Origin: Massilia sp. CFBP 13721
GTDB lineage: Bacteria; Pseudomonadota; Gammaproteobacteria; Burkholderiales; Burkholderiaceae_D
Assembly (NCBI RefSeq): GCF_014842025.1
Contig: NZ_JACYUY010000013.1
Location: forward strand, 68,982 to 132,981
Direction of reading: 5' to 3'
Length of the DNA stretch: 64,000 bases
How positions within the stretch are numbered: the stretch's first letter is position 1; each line of letters starts with the position of its first letter. Positions 27,326 through 36,650 of this stretch are shown here, in pieces. The notes under the pieces are model-generated. The model was not told the origin of the DNA. It did no database searches and was given only the letters and a program-made list of their open reading frames with translations. The translations under genes and the position numbers were made by a program.

Positions 27326-27402
27326 TGAGGGTGGGAGCGACGTTCTTGAGCCGCCGGCCAGGCTCAACGTGCGTAACGCGTGGGCGGAGCCCACCCTACG
27401 GT
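27326..27402. repeat. Palindromic intergenic repeat, copy A
   Basis: Outer arms AGGGTGGG (27328-27335) and CCCACCCT (27390-27397) enclose a second inverted pair, TTGAGCC (27346-27352) and GGCTCAA (27361-27367). A GTAACGCGTGGGC box lies just inside the right arm. It shares the ACGCGTGGGC...CCCACCCTACG core with four other copies in this window. It lies between convergent genes, 3' of both. Confidence 0.75.
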
Positions 27403-27419
27403 GCGCGGCTGGCGCGGGT

Positions 27420-28361
27420 TTACTTAAAACGGTAGCCGAAGGCGGATTCGAACTTGTCGGCGATCTCGGCTGGCGTGAAGCTGTGGTTCTGGCCGCCCTG
27501 GTGGGCGATCTTGATCGAGCCGAGCAGGCTGGCGAGGCGGCCGGTAGTCGGCCAGTCGTAGCCCTGGGCGATGCCGTACAGGAGGCCGGCGCGGTAGGCG
27601 TCGCCGCAGCCGGTGGGGTCGACGACCGCGGCGGCCGGGACCGGCGGGATGTCGAAGCGTTCGCCGCCGGCGTAGATTTCGGAACCCTTTTCGCCGCGCG
27701 TGACGATCAGGGCGTCCAGGCGCGCCGCGATCTGTTCCAGCGACAGGCCGGTGCGGTCCATGACCATTTCGAATTCGTAGTCGTTCGCAGCCAGGTAGGT
27801 GGCTTCTTCGATGAAGTTCAGCAGTTCTTCGCCGCTGAACATCGGCAGTTGCTGGCCCGGGTCGAACATGAAGGGCACGCCTCCCGCGGCGCAGTCGCGC
27901 GCGTGCTGGAGCATGCCGTCGCGTCCGTCCGGGGCAATGATCGCCACCCGCAGCGGGCCCTGGTCGGCGACCTTGTTCTCGTGCGAGAACTGCATCGCGC
28001 CCGGGTGGAAGGCATTGATCTGGTTATTGTCCTGGTCGGCCGTGACGAAGCACTGCGCGGTGTAGGCGTCGCCGATGGTCTTGATGGCGCGCGTCTTGAT
28101 GCCGAAGTTGCGCAGGCGCTCGAGGTAGTCGGCGCCATCCTGGCCCAGGGTCGCCATGATCAGCGGGTCGCCGCCGAGCAATTTGAGGTTGTAGGCGATG
28201 TTCGCCGCGCAGCCGCCGTATTCGGTGCGCAGGGTCGGCACCAGGAACGAGACGTTCACGCGGTGCAGCTGGTCGGCCAGCAGGGTGTCGGCGAAGCGGC
28301 CGTGGTACTGCATGATCTTGTCGAAGGCGAGCGATCCGCAGATCAGGGTCGGTTGGGTCAT
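27420..28361 (-). CDS. PfkB-family carbohydrate kinase (adenosine kinase-like)
   Basis: Ribokinase-fold kinase, probably phosphorylating a nucleoside or sugar with ATP in the cytoplasm. Seen in the sequence: an N-terminal GGCAANIAYNL substrate motif (about residues 49-59), central TLGQDGADY, and the C-terminal PfkB signature DPTGCGDAYRAGLL, whose Asp in GCGD is the expected catalytic base. The 313-residue length fits the family, and the pattern resembles bacterial adenosine kinases more than fructokinases; the true substrate is not certain. I chose ATG 28361; a TTG at 28373 overlapping the stop of the upstream gene would add four residues. It is the last gene of the minus-strand run from aroQ and ends at a bidirectional terminator. 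Confidence 0.85.
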   Translation of the reverse strand: MTQPTLICGSLAFDKIMQYHGRFADTLLADQLHRVNVSFLVPTLRTEYGGCAANIAYNLKLLGGDPLIMATLGQDGADYLERLRNFGIKTRAIKTIGDAYTAQCFVTADQDNNQINAFHPGAMQFSHENKVADQGPLRVAIIAPDGRDGMLQHARDCAAGGVPFMFDPGQQLPMFSGEELLNFIEEATYLAANDYEFEMVMDRTGLSLEQIAARLDALIVTRGEKGSEIYAGGERFDIPPVPAAAVVDPTGCGDAYRAGLLYGIAQGYDWPTTGRLASLLGSIKIAHQGGQNHSFTPAEIADKFESAFGYRFK

Positions 28362-28369
28362 GGGAGGAT

Positions 28370-29845
28370 TCAAGGATAAAAAACGGCGATGTGGTAGCCG
28401 GAGGGTTTCAGGTCGTCCACCCGGAAGTGGAGCTTGATCGGTTGTTCGGCGCGCGGGGCGATGCCGTTGGCAGTTGCAGTGGTCGCAGCGGCGGCGAGAT
28501 AGTCCCTGGGTGCGAATACGCGCCGCACCAGCGGCTTGTCGTCGGCGTCGGTGAGCGCCAGTTCCAGGCTGGGCCAGGCCTGGGCGGTGGCGCCGGTGTT
28601 GCGCAGTTCGGTAGTGAACGAATAGGCGCCGCCGCCGAGCGTGGTCAATTCTCCGGTTTCGATGGCGAGGTTATCGGCCTGCATCGGCAGCTCGACGCGG
28701 CAGCCGAACACCGCGCAGCCCGACACCAGCGCCGGTTTCGCGGCCGGGAAGCGTGCGGCGAGCGCATTGCGGAAGGTGAAGGCGCCTTGCGCGAACAGCA
28801 GCACCAGCATGACGACGGCACCGCCCAGCAGCGCGACCTTGCGCGTGCGGCCGGTCTGCTCTTGCTGGCGGCCGCGCTTGACGAAATCGGGCTCGTCGAT
28901 CTCGGCCGCGCGCAGCTTCGGCTGCGATTCGATGCGGGTCGGGGTGAGCTTCGAGCGGCGCGCAGCGGCCTTGTCGGCACGCTTGGCACCGGGTGTGCGT
29001 GCCACCGGCGGGATGTGCGCCGCGGGCGGGTGGCTGACCGTGCTGGCGGTCGCTTCGCGCATCGGCATCGGCGGCGCGTCGGCGGCAGTGTGCATACGTG
29101 CCGCGGCAGGGGCCGTGAACTCGTCCGGCTCATGATCGGGCAGCGGCGCGGCGACCAGTTCCTCGTCGACCGGCAGGCCGAAGGTCGGTTCGATGCGGCC
29201 GACGCCTGGCGACGTCAATGGCGCGGCAGGTGCGGGTGCGTCCGCAGGAGGCTCGTCCTCCGCCTGGAGCGCGGCGGGCGCCGGCTCCGGCAGCGGCGCG
29301 GCGGCGACAGGCGCGTCGGATGGAATGGGCGCTTCCTGCGGCGTATCGACCTTCGGCAAAATCCCGAACGGATCGAAGGTATGGTCGAAGTCGAGCGTAT
29401 AGACCGGCTGGTCGTCGAAATTCGGCAGCGCGACTGCCACGTCGAGCGGCGCCAGCGGTTCGTCTTCGGGTACGGTGGGAGCGGGTGGTTCGACCGACGC
29501 CTGCGCCACAGGCGCAGGTTCGGAGAAAGAGGCAAGTTCGGGTGCAGGTGCGGGTTCAGCGACCGCTTCAGCGACGACAGGCTCAGGCTCTGGAGCAGGC
29601 GCAATCTCCGGAACAAACGCAGGCGCAGACTCTGCAACAGGCGCAGGCGCCGATTCCGCAGGCGCCTCGGCCTTGTCCGCCGCCGGCGCTTTGGCCGGCA
29701 GCGCATCGAGGTCGACCAGCGTCGCGCTGCCGTCGAAAATCTCCTGGCAGGAGCCGCAACGCACGATGCCCCCACGCAGCTTGAGTTGGTCCGAGGCGAC
29801 CCGGAACATCGTGCCGCAATGGGGGCATTGTGTGGCAAGCGCCAT
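28370..29845 (-). CDS. Zinc-ribbon plus DUF3426 membrane protein
   Basis: A 491-residue protein. It opens with an MJ0042-type zinc ribbon (Cys7, Cys10, Cys30, Cys33: CPHC...CGSC). A very long Ala/Pro/Glu-rich linker follows, then a basic patch, one transmembrane helix at about residues 335-356 and a periplasmic DUF3426 domain ending in GYHIAVFYP. Members often sit downstream of prmA in betaproteobacteria, as here; function is unknown. The ATG at 29845 is preceded by AAGGAG at the right spacing, which overlaps the end of prmA; upstream in-frame starts have no such site. The linker is unusually low in complexity and probably disordered. Confidence 0.85.
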   Translation of the reverse strand: MALATQCPHCGTMFRVASDQLKLRGGIVRCGSCQEIFDGSATLVDLDALPAKAPAADKAEAPAESAPAPVAESAPAFVPEIAPAPEPEPVVAEAVAEPAPAPELASFSEPAPVAQASVEPPAPTVPEDEPLAPLDVAVALPNFDDQPVYTLDFDHTFDPFGILPKVDTPQEAPIPSDAPVAAAPLPEPAPAALQAEDEPPADAPAPAAPLTSPGVGRIEPTFGLPVDEELVAAPLPDHEPDEFTAPAAARMHTAADAPPMPMREATASTVSHPPAAHIPPVARTPGAKRADKAAARRSKLTPTRIESQPKLRAAEIDEPDFVKRGRQQEQTGRTRKVALLGGAVVMLVLLFAQGAFTFRNALAARFPAAKPALVSGCAVFGCRVELPMQADNLAIETGELTTLGGGAYSFTTELRNTGATAQAWPSLELALTDADDKPLVRRVFAPRDYLAAAATTATANGIAPRAEQPIKLHFRVDDLKPSGYHIAVFYP

Positions 29846-29855
29846 GCCGGGCTCC

Positions 29856-30812
29856 TTAAACGTTCGTTGCGGAGCGCGCGGCCGGTACGGTATCCTGGCC
29901 AAGCGTCCCGTGAAGGGCAACCCAGCCGTCCTGCTCGGCCCAGACGCCCAGCTTGATGAAAGGTGCATACGCCGCGGCCACTTCCTCGGCCTGGCGCGCC
30001 AGCACGCCCGACAGCACCAGCGAACCGCCCGGCGCCACGCGGCCCGACAGCATCGGCGCCATCAGCTTCAATGGGCTCGACAGGATGTTGGCGACGACGA
30101 TGTCGAACTTGCCGCTCTTGTGGCGCTCGTTGCCCGAGACAGCCAGTTCGTCCGGCACGTAGAAGGTAATGTCGCAACCGTTGCGCTCGGCGTTGGCGCG
30201 TGCCGATTCGATCGCCTGCGGATCGATGTCGACACCGGTGACGTCGGCAGCGTCGAGCTTCTTGGCGACCATCGCCAGGATGCCCGAACCGCAGCCGTAA
30301 TCCAGTACCGATTTGCCGGGCGCCGGATGGGCCTCTAACCACTCCATGCACAGGCGCGTGGTCGGATGGCTGCCGGTGCCAAAGGCCAGGCCGGGATCGA
30401 GTTCGAGAATCAACCCGTTCGGGTCCGGCGCTTCGTGCCAGCTCGGCACGACCCAGATGTTGGTGCCGATGTGGATCGGTTCGAACTGCGATTGCGTCAG
30501 GCGTACCCAGTCGGCGTCGGCGACGTCGCGCGTGGTAAACGCCGGGGCCTCGGCCAGGCCGATGGCGGCCGCCGCTTCGGCGATGATCGCGGCCTGGTCG
30601 GCATCGACGTCGGTCAGGGCCACGACGCGGCTGTGGTCCCAGGCCGCTTCGGTCGGCTCCATGCCAGGTTCGCCGAACAGCGGCTTTTCCTGGTCGGTAC
30701 CTTCGTCGGCATCTTCCACCGACACCGACAGCGCACCCGCTTCCATCAAGGCGTCCGATAACGCCTCGGCGTGCTCGCGTGCGATTTCGATGATGACTTC
30801 GGTCCAGCTCAT
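29856..30812 (-). CDS. prmA: Ribosomal protein L11 methyltransferase
   Basis: Trimethylates ribosomal protein L11 using S-adenosylmethionine. The 318-residue protein has the family layout: an N-terminal L11-recognition domain, a linker containing [15 protein letters not shown], and a Rossmann methyltransferase domain with motif [12 protein letters not shown] (residues 170-180), an acidic VDIDPQA loop and the PrmA-specific NILSSPL motif. The ATG overlaps the accC stop by 4 bp (ATGA), so translation is probably coupled. Pairing of accC with prmA is common in beta- and gammaproteobacteria. Confidence 0.96.
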   Translation of the reverse strand: MSWTEVIIEIAREHAEALSDALMEAGALSVSVEDADEGTDQEKPLFGEPGMEPTEAAWDHSRVVALTDVDADQAAIIAEAAAAIGLAEAPAFTTRDVADADWVRLTQSQFEPIHIGTNIWVVPSWHEAPDPNGLILELDPGLAFGTGSHPTTRLCMEWLEAHPAPGKSVLDYGCGSGILAMVAKKLDAADVTGVDIDPQAIESARANAERNGCDITFYVPDELAVSGNERHKSGKFDIVVANILSSPLKLMAPMLSGRVAPGGSLVLSGVLARQAEEVAAAYAPFIKLGVWAEQDGWVALHGTLGQDTVPAARSATNV

Positions 30813-32197
30813 GCGTCAGCCTTGTTCTCGGGAGCCACGACCACTTTGGTGTCGGGGCGGTTGGCCAGCTTCTGTTCCAGGTAATGGATGTTGGTGCCGC
30901 CTTCGATGAAGCGGGCGTCGACCATCAGTTCGCGGTGCAGCTGGATGTTGGTCAAGATACCCTCGACCACCATTTCCGACAACGCGATTTGCATGCGGCG
31001 GATGGCTTGCTCACGCGTAGCACCGTAGGAAATTACCTTGCCGATCATCGAGTCGTAATGAGGTGGCACATAGTAGCCCGCATACGAGTGCGAATCGACA
31101 CGGATGCCGGGACCGCCCGGCGGATGCCAGCCAGTGATGCGGCCCGGCGACGGCGTAAATTTGAACGGGTCTTCGGCATTGATGCGGCATTCGATCGCGT
31201 GGCCGGCCAGCATGATGTCGCGCTGGCGGAAACGCAGTTTCTCGCCGCAGGCGATGCGGATCTGTTCCTGCACGATGTCGATGCCGGTGATCATTTCGGT
31301 GACCGGGTGTTCGACCTGCACGCGGGTGTTCATTTCGATGAAATAGAACTCGCCGTTTTCGTACAGGAATTCGAAGGTGCCGGCGCCGCGGTAGCCGATC
31401 TTGCGGCACGCTTCGGCGCAACGATCGCCGATCTTTTCGATCAGTTTACGCGGGATGCCCGGTGCCGGCGCTTCCTCGATCACCTTCTGGTGGCGGCGCT
31501 GCATCGAGCAGTCGCGCTCGCCCAGCCAGACGGCATTCTTGTGTTCGTCGGCGAGGATCTGGATTTCCACGTGGCGCGGATTTTCCAGGTACTTCTCCAT
31601 GTACACTTCCGGATTGCCGAAGGCGGTACCGGCTTCGGTCTTGGTCATCGCCACGGCATTGAGCAGCGCCGCTTCGGTGTGGACCACGCGCATGCCGCGC
31701 CCGCCGCCGCCGCCGGCCGCCTTGATGATGACCGGATAGCCGACCTTGCGGGCGGTCTGGATGATCTCTTTCGGGTCGTCCGACAGCGCGCCATCCGAAC
31801 CCGGCACGCAAGGCACGCCGGCGCGGATCATCGCCTGCTTGGCCGACACCTTGTCGCCCATCAAACGGATCGAATCGGAACGCGGGCCGATGAAGACGAA
31901 GCCCGATTTTTCCACGCGTTCGGCAAAGTCGGCGTTTTCCGACAGGAAGCCGTAGCCGGGGTGGATCGCTTCGGCGTCGGTCACTTCGGCGGCGCTGATG
32001 ATGGCCGGCATGTTCAGGTAGCTCAGCGACGATTGCGCCGGGCCGATGCAGACCGATTCGTCGGCCAGCTTGACGTACTTGGCGTCCTTGTCGGCTTCCG
32101 AGTGAACGACCACCGTCTTGATGCCCATTTCGCGGCATGCACGCTGGATACGCAGCGCGATTTCACCACGGTTGGCGATAAGAATTTTTTCAAACAT
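30809..32197 (-). CDS. accC: Biotin carboxylase subunit of acetyl-CoA carboxylase
   Basis: Carboxylates the biotin on AccB with ATP and bicarbonate, the first half-reaction of malonyl-CoA synthesis for fatty acids. The sequence starts [16 protein letters not shown], the diagnostic N-terminus. It has the ATP-grasp Gly-rich loop ([12 protein letters not shown]), [13 protein letters not shown], the catalytic-region [14 protein letters not shown], and a typical C-terminal biotin-carboxylase domain. At 462 residues it is slightly longer than the enterobacterial protein through a short Lys/Pro-containing tail. It lies 91 bp after accB and overlaps prmA by 4 bp. Two short GC-rich dyads occupy the accB-accC gap. 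Confidence 0.98.
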   Translation of the reverse strand: MFEKILIANRGEIALRIQRACREMGIKTVVVHSEADKDAKYVKLADESVCIGPAQSSLSYLNMPAIISAAEVTDAEAIHPGYGFLSENADFAERVEKSGFVFIGPRSDSIRLMGDKVSAKQAMIRAGVPCVPGSDGALSDDPKEIIQTARKVGYPVIIKAAGGGGGRGMRVVHTEAALLNAVAMTKTEAGTAFGNPEVYMEKYLENPRHVEIQILADEHKNAVWLGERDCSMQRRHQKVIEEAPAPGIPRKLIEKIGDRCAEACRKIGYRGAGTFEFLYENGEFYFIEMNTRVQVEHPVTEMITGIDIVQEQIRIACGEKLRFRQRDIMLAGHAIECRINAEDPFKFTPSPGRITGWHPPGGPGIRVDSHSYAGYYVPPHYDSMIGKVISYGATREQAIRRMQIALSEMVVEGILTNIQLHRELMVDARFIEGGTNIHYLEQKLANRPDTKVVVAPENKADA

Positions 32198-32220
32198 GGT
32201 TAGCTTGGTCAGGTGAGAGT

Positions 32221-32239
32221 GCCGGCGTCGTGCGCCGGC
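32221..32239. repeat. Short GC hairpin in the accB-accC gap
   Basis: GCCGGCG (32221-32227) and CGCCGGC (32233-32239) form a 7-bp stem with a 5-nt loop inside the 91-bp gap between accB and accC. There is no T tract, so it is more likely an mRNA-stability or processing structure than a terminator. Small palindromes are common in GC-rich DNA, so the role is uncertain. Confidence 0.35.
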
Positions 32240-32288
32240 CTGGATTCGGGATGGTGCGGCCGGGAAGAGATCACGGCCGGAAGGACAA

Positions 32289-32753
32289 TTAACCGATCAC
32301 GAACAGTGGCTGGCCGAATTCGACCGGCTGGCCATTTTCCACAAGGATCTTGGTCACCACGCCGGACGCATCGGCGTCGATTTCGTTCAGGAGTTTCATT
32401 GCCTCGATGATGCAGAGGGTATCGCCTTCCTTGATGTTGGTGCCGACTTCGACGAAGGCCGCAGCGCCAGGCGCCGACGAGCGATAGAAGGTACCGACCA
32501 TCGGCGACTTGACGACGTGGCCGGTTTCGGCGGCGGGAACCGGTGCTGCAGGCGCGGCCGGGGCAGGTGCGGCGACAGGGGCGGGCGCCGAATACTGCTG
32601 CATGCCGGCAGGCGGCATCATCATCATCTGGCCTTGGGGCGTGGCGGACGACTTGACGATGCGAACCTTGCTCTCGCCTTCGGTCACTTCGAGTTCAGCG
32701 ATGTCCGATTCGGCGACGAGGTCGATCAAAGTCTTGAGTTTACGTAAATCCAT
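32289..32753 (-). CDS. accB: Biotin carboxyl carrier protein of acetyl-CoA carboxylase
   Basis: Carries the biotin that AccC carboxylates and that AccA/AccD use to make malonyl-CoA. The 154-residue protein has the N-terminal [13 protein letters not shown] segment, a flexible Met/Pro/Ala linker (about residues 40-78), and a C-terminal biotinyl domain. The biotin acceptor is Lys120 in EAMKL, and the BCCP-specific thumb region is near [19 protein letters not shown] lies ~8 bp before the ATG. It sits 99 bp downstream of aroQ, the usual aroQ-accB-accC order in proteobacteria, so the three are probably co-transcribed. Confidence 0.98.
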   Translation of the reverse strand: MDLRKLKTLIDLVAESDIAELEVTEGESKVRIVKSSATPQGQMMMMPPAGMQQYSAPAPVAAPAPAAPAAPVPAAETGHVVKSPMVGTFYRSSAPGAAAFVEVGTNIKEGDTLCIIEAMKLLNEIDADASGVVTKILVENGQPVEFGQPLFVIG

Positions 32754-32852
32754 GTGAAACCCCTTGGAATTATTGTGGTATTAGAAGAGTAAAACAGCGC
32801 GCAAAAAGACGGCGCAGCCGAGGATGATGCATGAAGTTGTCGTAGATTAACG

Positions 32853-33284
32853 CTATTTAAGCGCAAAGTCGATGGCAAACCGATACCCGTCGACGCCGAG
32901 TCCGCAGATGGTGCCGCGGGCCAGGGCCGACAAATAGGAATGGTGACGGAATTCTTCGCGCTGATAAATATTTGAGATATGGACCTCGATGAACGGAATC
33001 GCCACCGCGGCCAGCGCATCGCGCAATGCCACGCTCGTGTGGGTCAGTCCGCCGGGATTGATGACGATCGCGTCGACGCCTTCCTCGCGGGCGGCATGGA
33101 TGCGGTCGATCAGCGCACCTTCATGGTTGCTCTGAAAGCAGGAAAGCGACCCGCCCGCAGCTTCGGCTTGCGCCTGTGCCGCGCTTTCGATGTCGGCCAG
33201 CGTTGCCGCGCCATACACCGCAGGCTCGCGGGTGCCCAATAAATTCAGGTTGGGACCGTTGAGCAGCAGTAGCTTTTTCGCCAT
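32853..33284 (-). CDS. aroQ: Type II 3-dehydroquinate dehydratase
   Basis: Catalyses dehydration of 3-dehydroquinate to 3-dehydroshikimate in the shikimate pathway. The 143-residue length is standard for the dodecameric type II enzyme. Visible are [17 protein letters not shown] with the catalytic Arg/Tyr loop (Arg19, Tyr24), [21 protein letters not shown], and the catalytic His in [17 protein letters not shown]. It begins the aroQ-accB-accC run. aroE, a later step of the same pathway, lies at 40.6 kb on the other strand. Confidence 0.97.
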   Translation of the reverse strand: MAKKLLLLNGPNLNLLGTREPAVYGAATLADIESAAQAQAEAAGGSLSCFQSNHEGALIDRIHAAREEGVDAIVINPGGLTHTSVALRDALAAVAIPFIEVHISNIYQREEFRHHSYLSALARGTICGLGVDGYRFAIDFALK

Positions 33285-33414
33285 TGTATTCTAGAGTCTA
33301 TGCTCGAAAGTGTCGCATTTTGCCGCTAACGTCAGCTATTGGCAAGCGATAAAATTCTTGGTGGATAGAGGGGGCTGGCGCGCAGATCAGAAACGAACGA
33401 CCGTGCGCGATGTT

Positions 33415-33978
33415 TCAGAGTTCCGCCAAGTCGGCCTTCAACACATCGAATTTCAGTTTGCCGAGATAGGTCTTGCGCACTTGCCCGTTGGCGCCGATCA
33501 GGACCGTGAAAGGCAGGCCGCCATTGGCGTTGCCGAAATCGCGCGCAATATCGGTGCCGCCCATGCCGCCCACCAGCAGTGGATACTTGATGTTGTGCTT
33601 GGCGGCGAATTCGCGCATGGCCGTCGGCGAGTCGATGCCGACACCGATCACGTTGAAGCGCTTGCCATTTTCTTCATTGGCGATGGCCGACAGTTCCGGC
33701 ATTTCCTGCACGCAGGGAGCGCACCAGGTGGCCCAGAAATTCACCAGCAGCGGTTTGCCCTGCCACTGGCTGAAGGCTTGCTGCTTGCCGTCGAGGTCTT
33801 CCAGGGTGCGCGCATAGAGATTGGCAGGGGCGCCGGCCGCAGCCGCCGTCGCTGCCGGCGCGTTGGTGGCGACCGGGGCCGCTGCCGGCACTGGCCTGGT
33901 CTTGTTGCCGAACACGACACCCAGGCCCAAAAAAATCGCGGACAAGGCCGCGATGACCGCAAATTTTTTATTCTTCAT
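33415..33978 (-). CDS. TlpA-like periplasmic thiol:disulfide protein
   Basis: A 187-residue membrane-anchored or secreted thioredoxin-fold protein. The N-terminus has a Lys-rich start and a hydrophobic segment (residues ~6-24) without a clear cleavage site, followed by an Ala/Pro linker. The thioredoxin-like domain has the active site WCAPC at residues 85-89 and a cis-Pro loop GGLPFTVLI. It also has the VIGVGIDSP stretch typical of the TlpA/ResA branch. It probably keeps periplasmic cysteines reduced, for example in cytochrome maturation, but the partner is unknown. Its ATG overlaps the stop of the upstream gene by 4 bp, so the two are translationally coupled. Confidence 0.88.
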   Translation of the reverse strand: MKNKKFAVIAALSAIFLGLGVVFGNKTRPVPAAAPVATNAPAATAAAAGAPANLYARTLEDLDGKQQAFSQWQGKPLLVNFWATWCAPCVQEMPELSAIANEENGKRFNVIGVGIDSPTAMREFAAKHNIKYPLLVGGMGGTDIARDFGNANGGLPFTVLIGANGQVRKTYLGKLKFDVLKADLAEL

Positions 33979-34607
33979 TCGTCCTGTTCCAGGGATTGGT
34001 CGTTGCTCATCAGGGCGCGCAGGCCGGCGGCGTCGACCCGCTGCAGGCGGCCATCGGCGCGCGGTTTCAAGGCCCCGCGTAAATCATGAAAATCGTACAA
34101 CTCGGCATGCACCGCCTCCTTATGCCACAGGAAGCTCACCGTTTCAACAGGATCGTACCTGGCGCCCTTGAAATGCGGGGTTTCCGAGATATCTATATTG
34201 ACGTTGCGGTTCAGGAGGAAAATCTCGACCTCTTTCGCGCTGTCGGCAAACAGCTGCAAATGGATGTCGTCGTGTTCGCCCGCGGTGCCATTCAATACCG
34301 CACCGGTCAGATAGGGACGAAACTCGGCCAGCGCATCCATCACCTCGAGCGCCTTTTCGCGCAGCAGCTGCAAGCGCTCGGCATGGGCGGCGCCACCAAA
34401 CAGGGCCTGGTAGCGCCGCACTTCGTCTTCGATCTCGCCATTGTCGGGCATCAGGTTCGGTCGCGGCTGGTCCACGCCGAGCACCTGGCGGGCCGCTTTC
34501 GTGCGCGCCGTGGCATAGTCGGCGCCATCTTGCGCGATCATGCGCGCGGCGGTTGCGGCGATCTGCGCGCGCAACTGTTGGAGGTCATTATTCTGGGTTG
34601 GCATCAT
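33975..34607 (-). CDS. Conserved protein, possible nucleotidyltransferase-like fold
   Basis: I do not recognise a named family with confidence. The 210-residue protein has an N-terminal helical half (LRAQIAATAARMIAQDGADYATARTKAARQ is roughly residues 9-38). A half with GAVLNGTAGEHDDIHLQLF follows, resembling the G-S/A...D-x-D pattern of polymerase-beta-type nucleotidyltransferases, though the second Asp of the motif reads His. It ends in an acidic tail. Its neighbours are mpl, transcribed divergently about 77 bp away, and the TlpA-like gene, which it overlaps by 4 bp. I chose ATG 34607 (MMPTQNND) over upstream in-frame Mets because of a GGGG run just upstream and because earlier residues look non-conserved; ATG 34604 is equally possible. 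Confidence 0.7.
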   Translation of the reverse strand: MMPTQNNDLQQLRAQIAATAARMIAQDGADYATARTKAARQVLGVDQPRPNLMPDNGEIEDEVRRYQALFGGAAHAERLQLLREKALEVMDALAEFRPYLTGAVLNGTAGEHDDIHLQLFADSAKEVEIFLLNRNVNIDISETPHFKGARYDPVETVSFLWHKEAVHAELYDFHDLRGALKPRADGRLQRVDAAGLRALMSNDQSLEQDE

Positions 34608-34683
34608 GCCCCAGATCATACTCTTGAACGAAAAATGGCATCGCGTCGGGTAGAATCGCGTATTCGCTTCTTTCCTCACGATC

Positions 34684-36054
34684 ATGCATATTCACATCCT
34701 CGGCATTTGCGGCACCTTCATGGGCGGCCTGGCGGTTTTGGCGAAAGAGGCCGGCCACCGCGTTACCGGTTGCGACGCCAACGTCTACCCTCCGATGAGT
34801 ACCCAGCTCGAGGCACAGGGCATCGAATTGATCCAGGGTTATGGCCCGGAGCAAGTGTCGCTGAATCCCGATCTGTATGTGGTCGGGAATGTGATGACGC
34901 GCGGGAATCCGCTGATCGAGGAAATCCTGAACCGCGGCTTGCCCTATGTGTCGGGTCCGCAGTGGATTGGCGAACATATTTTGCGCGAAAAATGGGTATT
35001 GGCCGTCGCTGGTACCCACGGTAAAACCACGACCTCGTCGATGCTGGCCTGGATCCTGGAAGACGCCGGCTATGCGCCCGGCTTCCTGATCGGCGGCGTG
35101 CCGATGAATTTCGGTATTTCCGCGCGCCTGCAGGGGGAGAGCGAATCGGACTTTTTCGTCATCGAAGCCGACGAATACGATACCGCCTTCTTCGACAAGC
35201 GCAGCAAGTTCGTGCACTACCACGCCAAGACGGCGGTATTGAACAACCTCGAATTCGACCACGCCGATATCTTCCCGGACATCGGCGCCATCGAGACCCA
35301 GTTCCATCACCTGGTGCGTACCGTGCCGGGCGTGGGGCGCCTGATCGTGAATGGCGACGAAACCTCGCTGGCACGCGTCATCAAACGCGGCTGCTGGAGC
35401 GAGAAGGAAACCTTTGGCGTGTCCGATGGCGTCGACTGGGCGATGGTCGAGCATCCGGGCGGGTCCAGCTTCGATGTCATCTTCAATGGCGAGCACCAGG
35501 GCACTGTCCACTGGGGCCTGACCGGCAAGCACAACCGCTCGAACGCGCTGGCCGCGATCGCGGCGGCGCGCCACGTCGGCGTGCCGGTGGCGCAGGCGGT
35601 CGATTCGCTCTCTCGCTTCCAGAGCGTCAAGCGACGCATGGAAGTGCGCGGCGTGGTCAACAACATCACCGTGTACGACGACTTCGCCCACCACCCGACG
35701 GCGATTGCTACCACTGTGGGCGGCCTGCACCAGAAAATCGGCGCCAGGGGCCGCATCCTGGCCGTGCTGGAACCGCGTTCGAACACGATGAAGCTGGGCG
35801 CCATGAAGGATGCATTGCCGGGCAGTTTGAAGGATGCGGACCTGGTGTTCGGTTTCGGCAGCCAGCAGGCGCTGGGCTGGTCGCTGGCCGATGCATTGAA
35901 ACCGCTGGGGACGATCGCGCACAGTTTCGACCAGATCGACTACATGGTGCAAGCCATCGTGCAGGCGGCCCAGCCGGGCGACCATATCCTCGTGATGAGC
36001 AATGGCGGCTTCGGCGGCGTGCACCAGAAACTGCTCGAGGCGCTGGCGAAATGA
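34684..36054 (+). CDS. mpl: UDP-MurNAc:L-Ala-gamma-D-Glu-meso-DAP ligase
   Basis: Recycles cell-wall tripeptide by ligating it directly to UDP-MurNAc with ATP. The 456-residue Mur-ligase begins MHIHILGICGTFMGGLAVLA, the nucleotide-binding first domain typical of Mpl and distinct from MurC. It has the ATP-binding loop GTHGKTTTS (residues 110-118), the central VIEADEYDTAFFD and LNNLEFDHADIF motifs, a GKHNRSNALAA motif, and the RRMEVRG and YDDFAHHPTAI segment. It overlaps the following hydrolase gene by 4 bp (ATGA). With mtgA downstream, two cell-wall genes lie in this region. Confidence 0.97.
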   Translation: MHIHILGICGTFMGGLAVLAKEAGHRVTGCDANVYPPMSTQLEAQGIELIQGYGPEQVSLNPDLYVVGNVMTRGNPLIEEILNRGLPYVSGPQWIGEHILREKWVLAVAGTHGKTTTSSMLAWILEDAGYAPGFLIGGVPMNFGISARLQGESESDFFVIEADEYDTAFFDKRSKFVHYHAKTAVLNNLEFDHADIFPDIGAIETQFHHLVRTVPGVGRLIVNGDETSLARVIKRGCWSEKETFGVSDGVDWAMVEHPGGSSFDVIFNGEHQGTVHWGLTGKHNRSNALAAIAAARHVGVPVAQAVDSLSRFQSVKRRMEVRGVVNNITVYDDFAHHPTAIATTVGGLHQKIGARGRILAVLEPRSNTMKLGAMKDALPGSLKDADLVFGFGSQQALGWSLADALKPLGTIAHSFDQIDYMVQAIVQAAQPGDHILVMSNGGFGGVHQKLLEALAK

Positions 36055-36650
36055 TTTTATATCTGCACGGCTTTCGCTCCTCGCCGCGCTCTTTCAAAGC
36101 GCGCGTACTGCAGGAGCGGATGGCCGCCGCCGGGCGTGCCGGCGACCTGATCTGTCCGCAACTGCCGGCCTCGCCCAAGGCGGCGATGGAACTTGCGCTG
36201 CTGCTGGCCGGGCGCCATGCGCCGCACAACCTGTCCATCGTCGGCTCCTCGCTGGGCGGCTTTTATGCCACCTGGCTGGCCGAGCGCCTCGACGTGCCGG
36301 CGGTATTGCTCAATCCCGCGGTCGATCCGCTGAAAAATCTCGAAAGCCACGTCGGCGTCACCACCAACTGGCATTCGGATGAACCCTTCGAATTCCGACG
36401 CGACTACATCGACGAATTGGCCGAACTGAAAGTCGCGCGTATTACCCGGCCCGAGCGCTATTTCCTGATTGCCGCCACCGGCGACGAAGTACTGGATTAC
36501 CGCGACATGGTGGCCCATTATGAAGGTGCGCGCCAGCATGTGATCGAGGGCAGCGACCACGCGATTTCTGAATTTCCGCAGTACGTCGATGACGTGCTGG
36601 CGTTTTGCCAGCCGCACGCCGACTGGTCGCAAGGGAAGGCGGCATCGTAG
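36051..36650 (+). CDS. yqiA: YqiA-type alpha/beta hydrolase (esterase)
   Basis: A compact 199-residue alpha/beta-hydrolase of the YqiA/YcfP group. It starts at once with the oxyanion-hole strand LYLHGF (residues 3-8). The nucleophile elbow GSSLGG has Ser67 as nucleophile, a likely catalytic Asp lies in GDEVLDY, and the catalytic His is in GSDHAIS. Family members hydrolyse short acyl or thioester substrates in vitro; the natural substrate is unknown. It is translationally coupled to mpl by a 4-bp overlap and its end overlaps the assigned ubiC start. Confidence 0.9.
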   Translation: MILYLHGFRSSPRSFKARVLQERMAAAGRAGDLICPQLPASPKAAMELALLLAGRHAPHNLSIVGSSLGGFYATWLAERLDVPAVLLNPAVDPLKNLESHVGVTTNWHSDEPFEFRRDYIDELAELKVARITRPERYFLIAATGDEVLDYRDMVAHYEGARQHVIEGSDHAISEFPQYVDDVLAFCQPHADWSQGKAAS

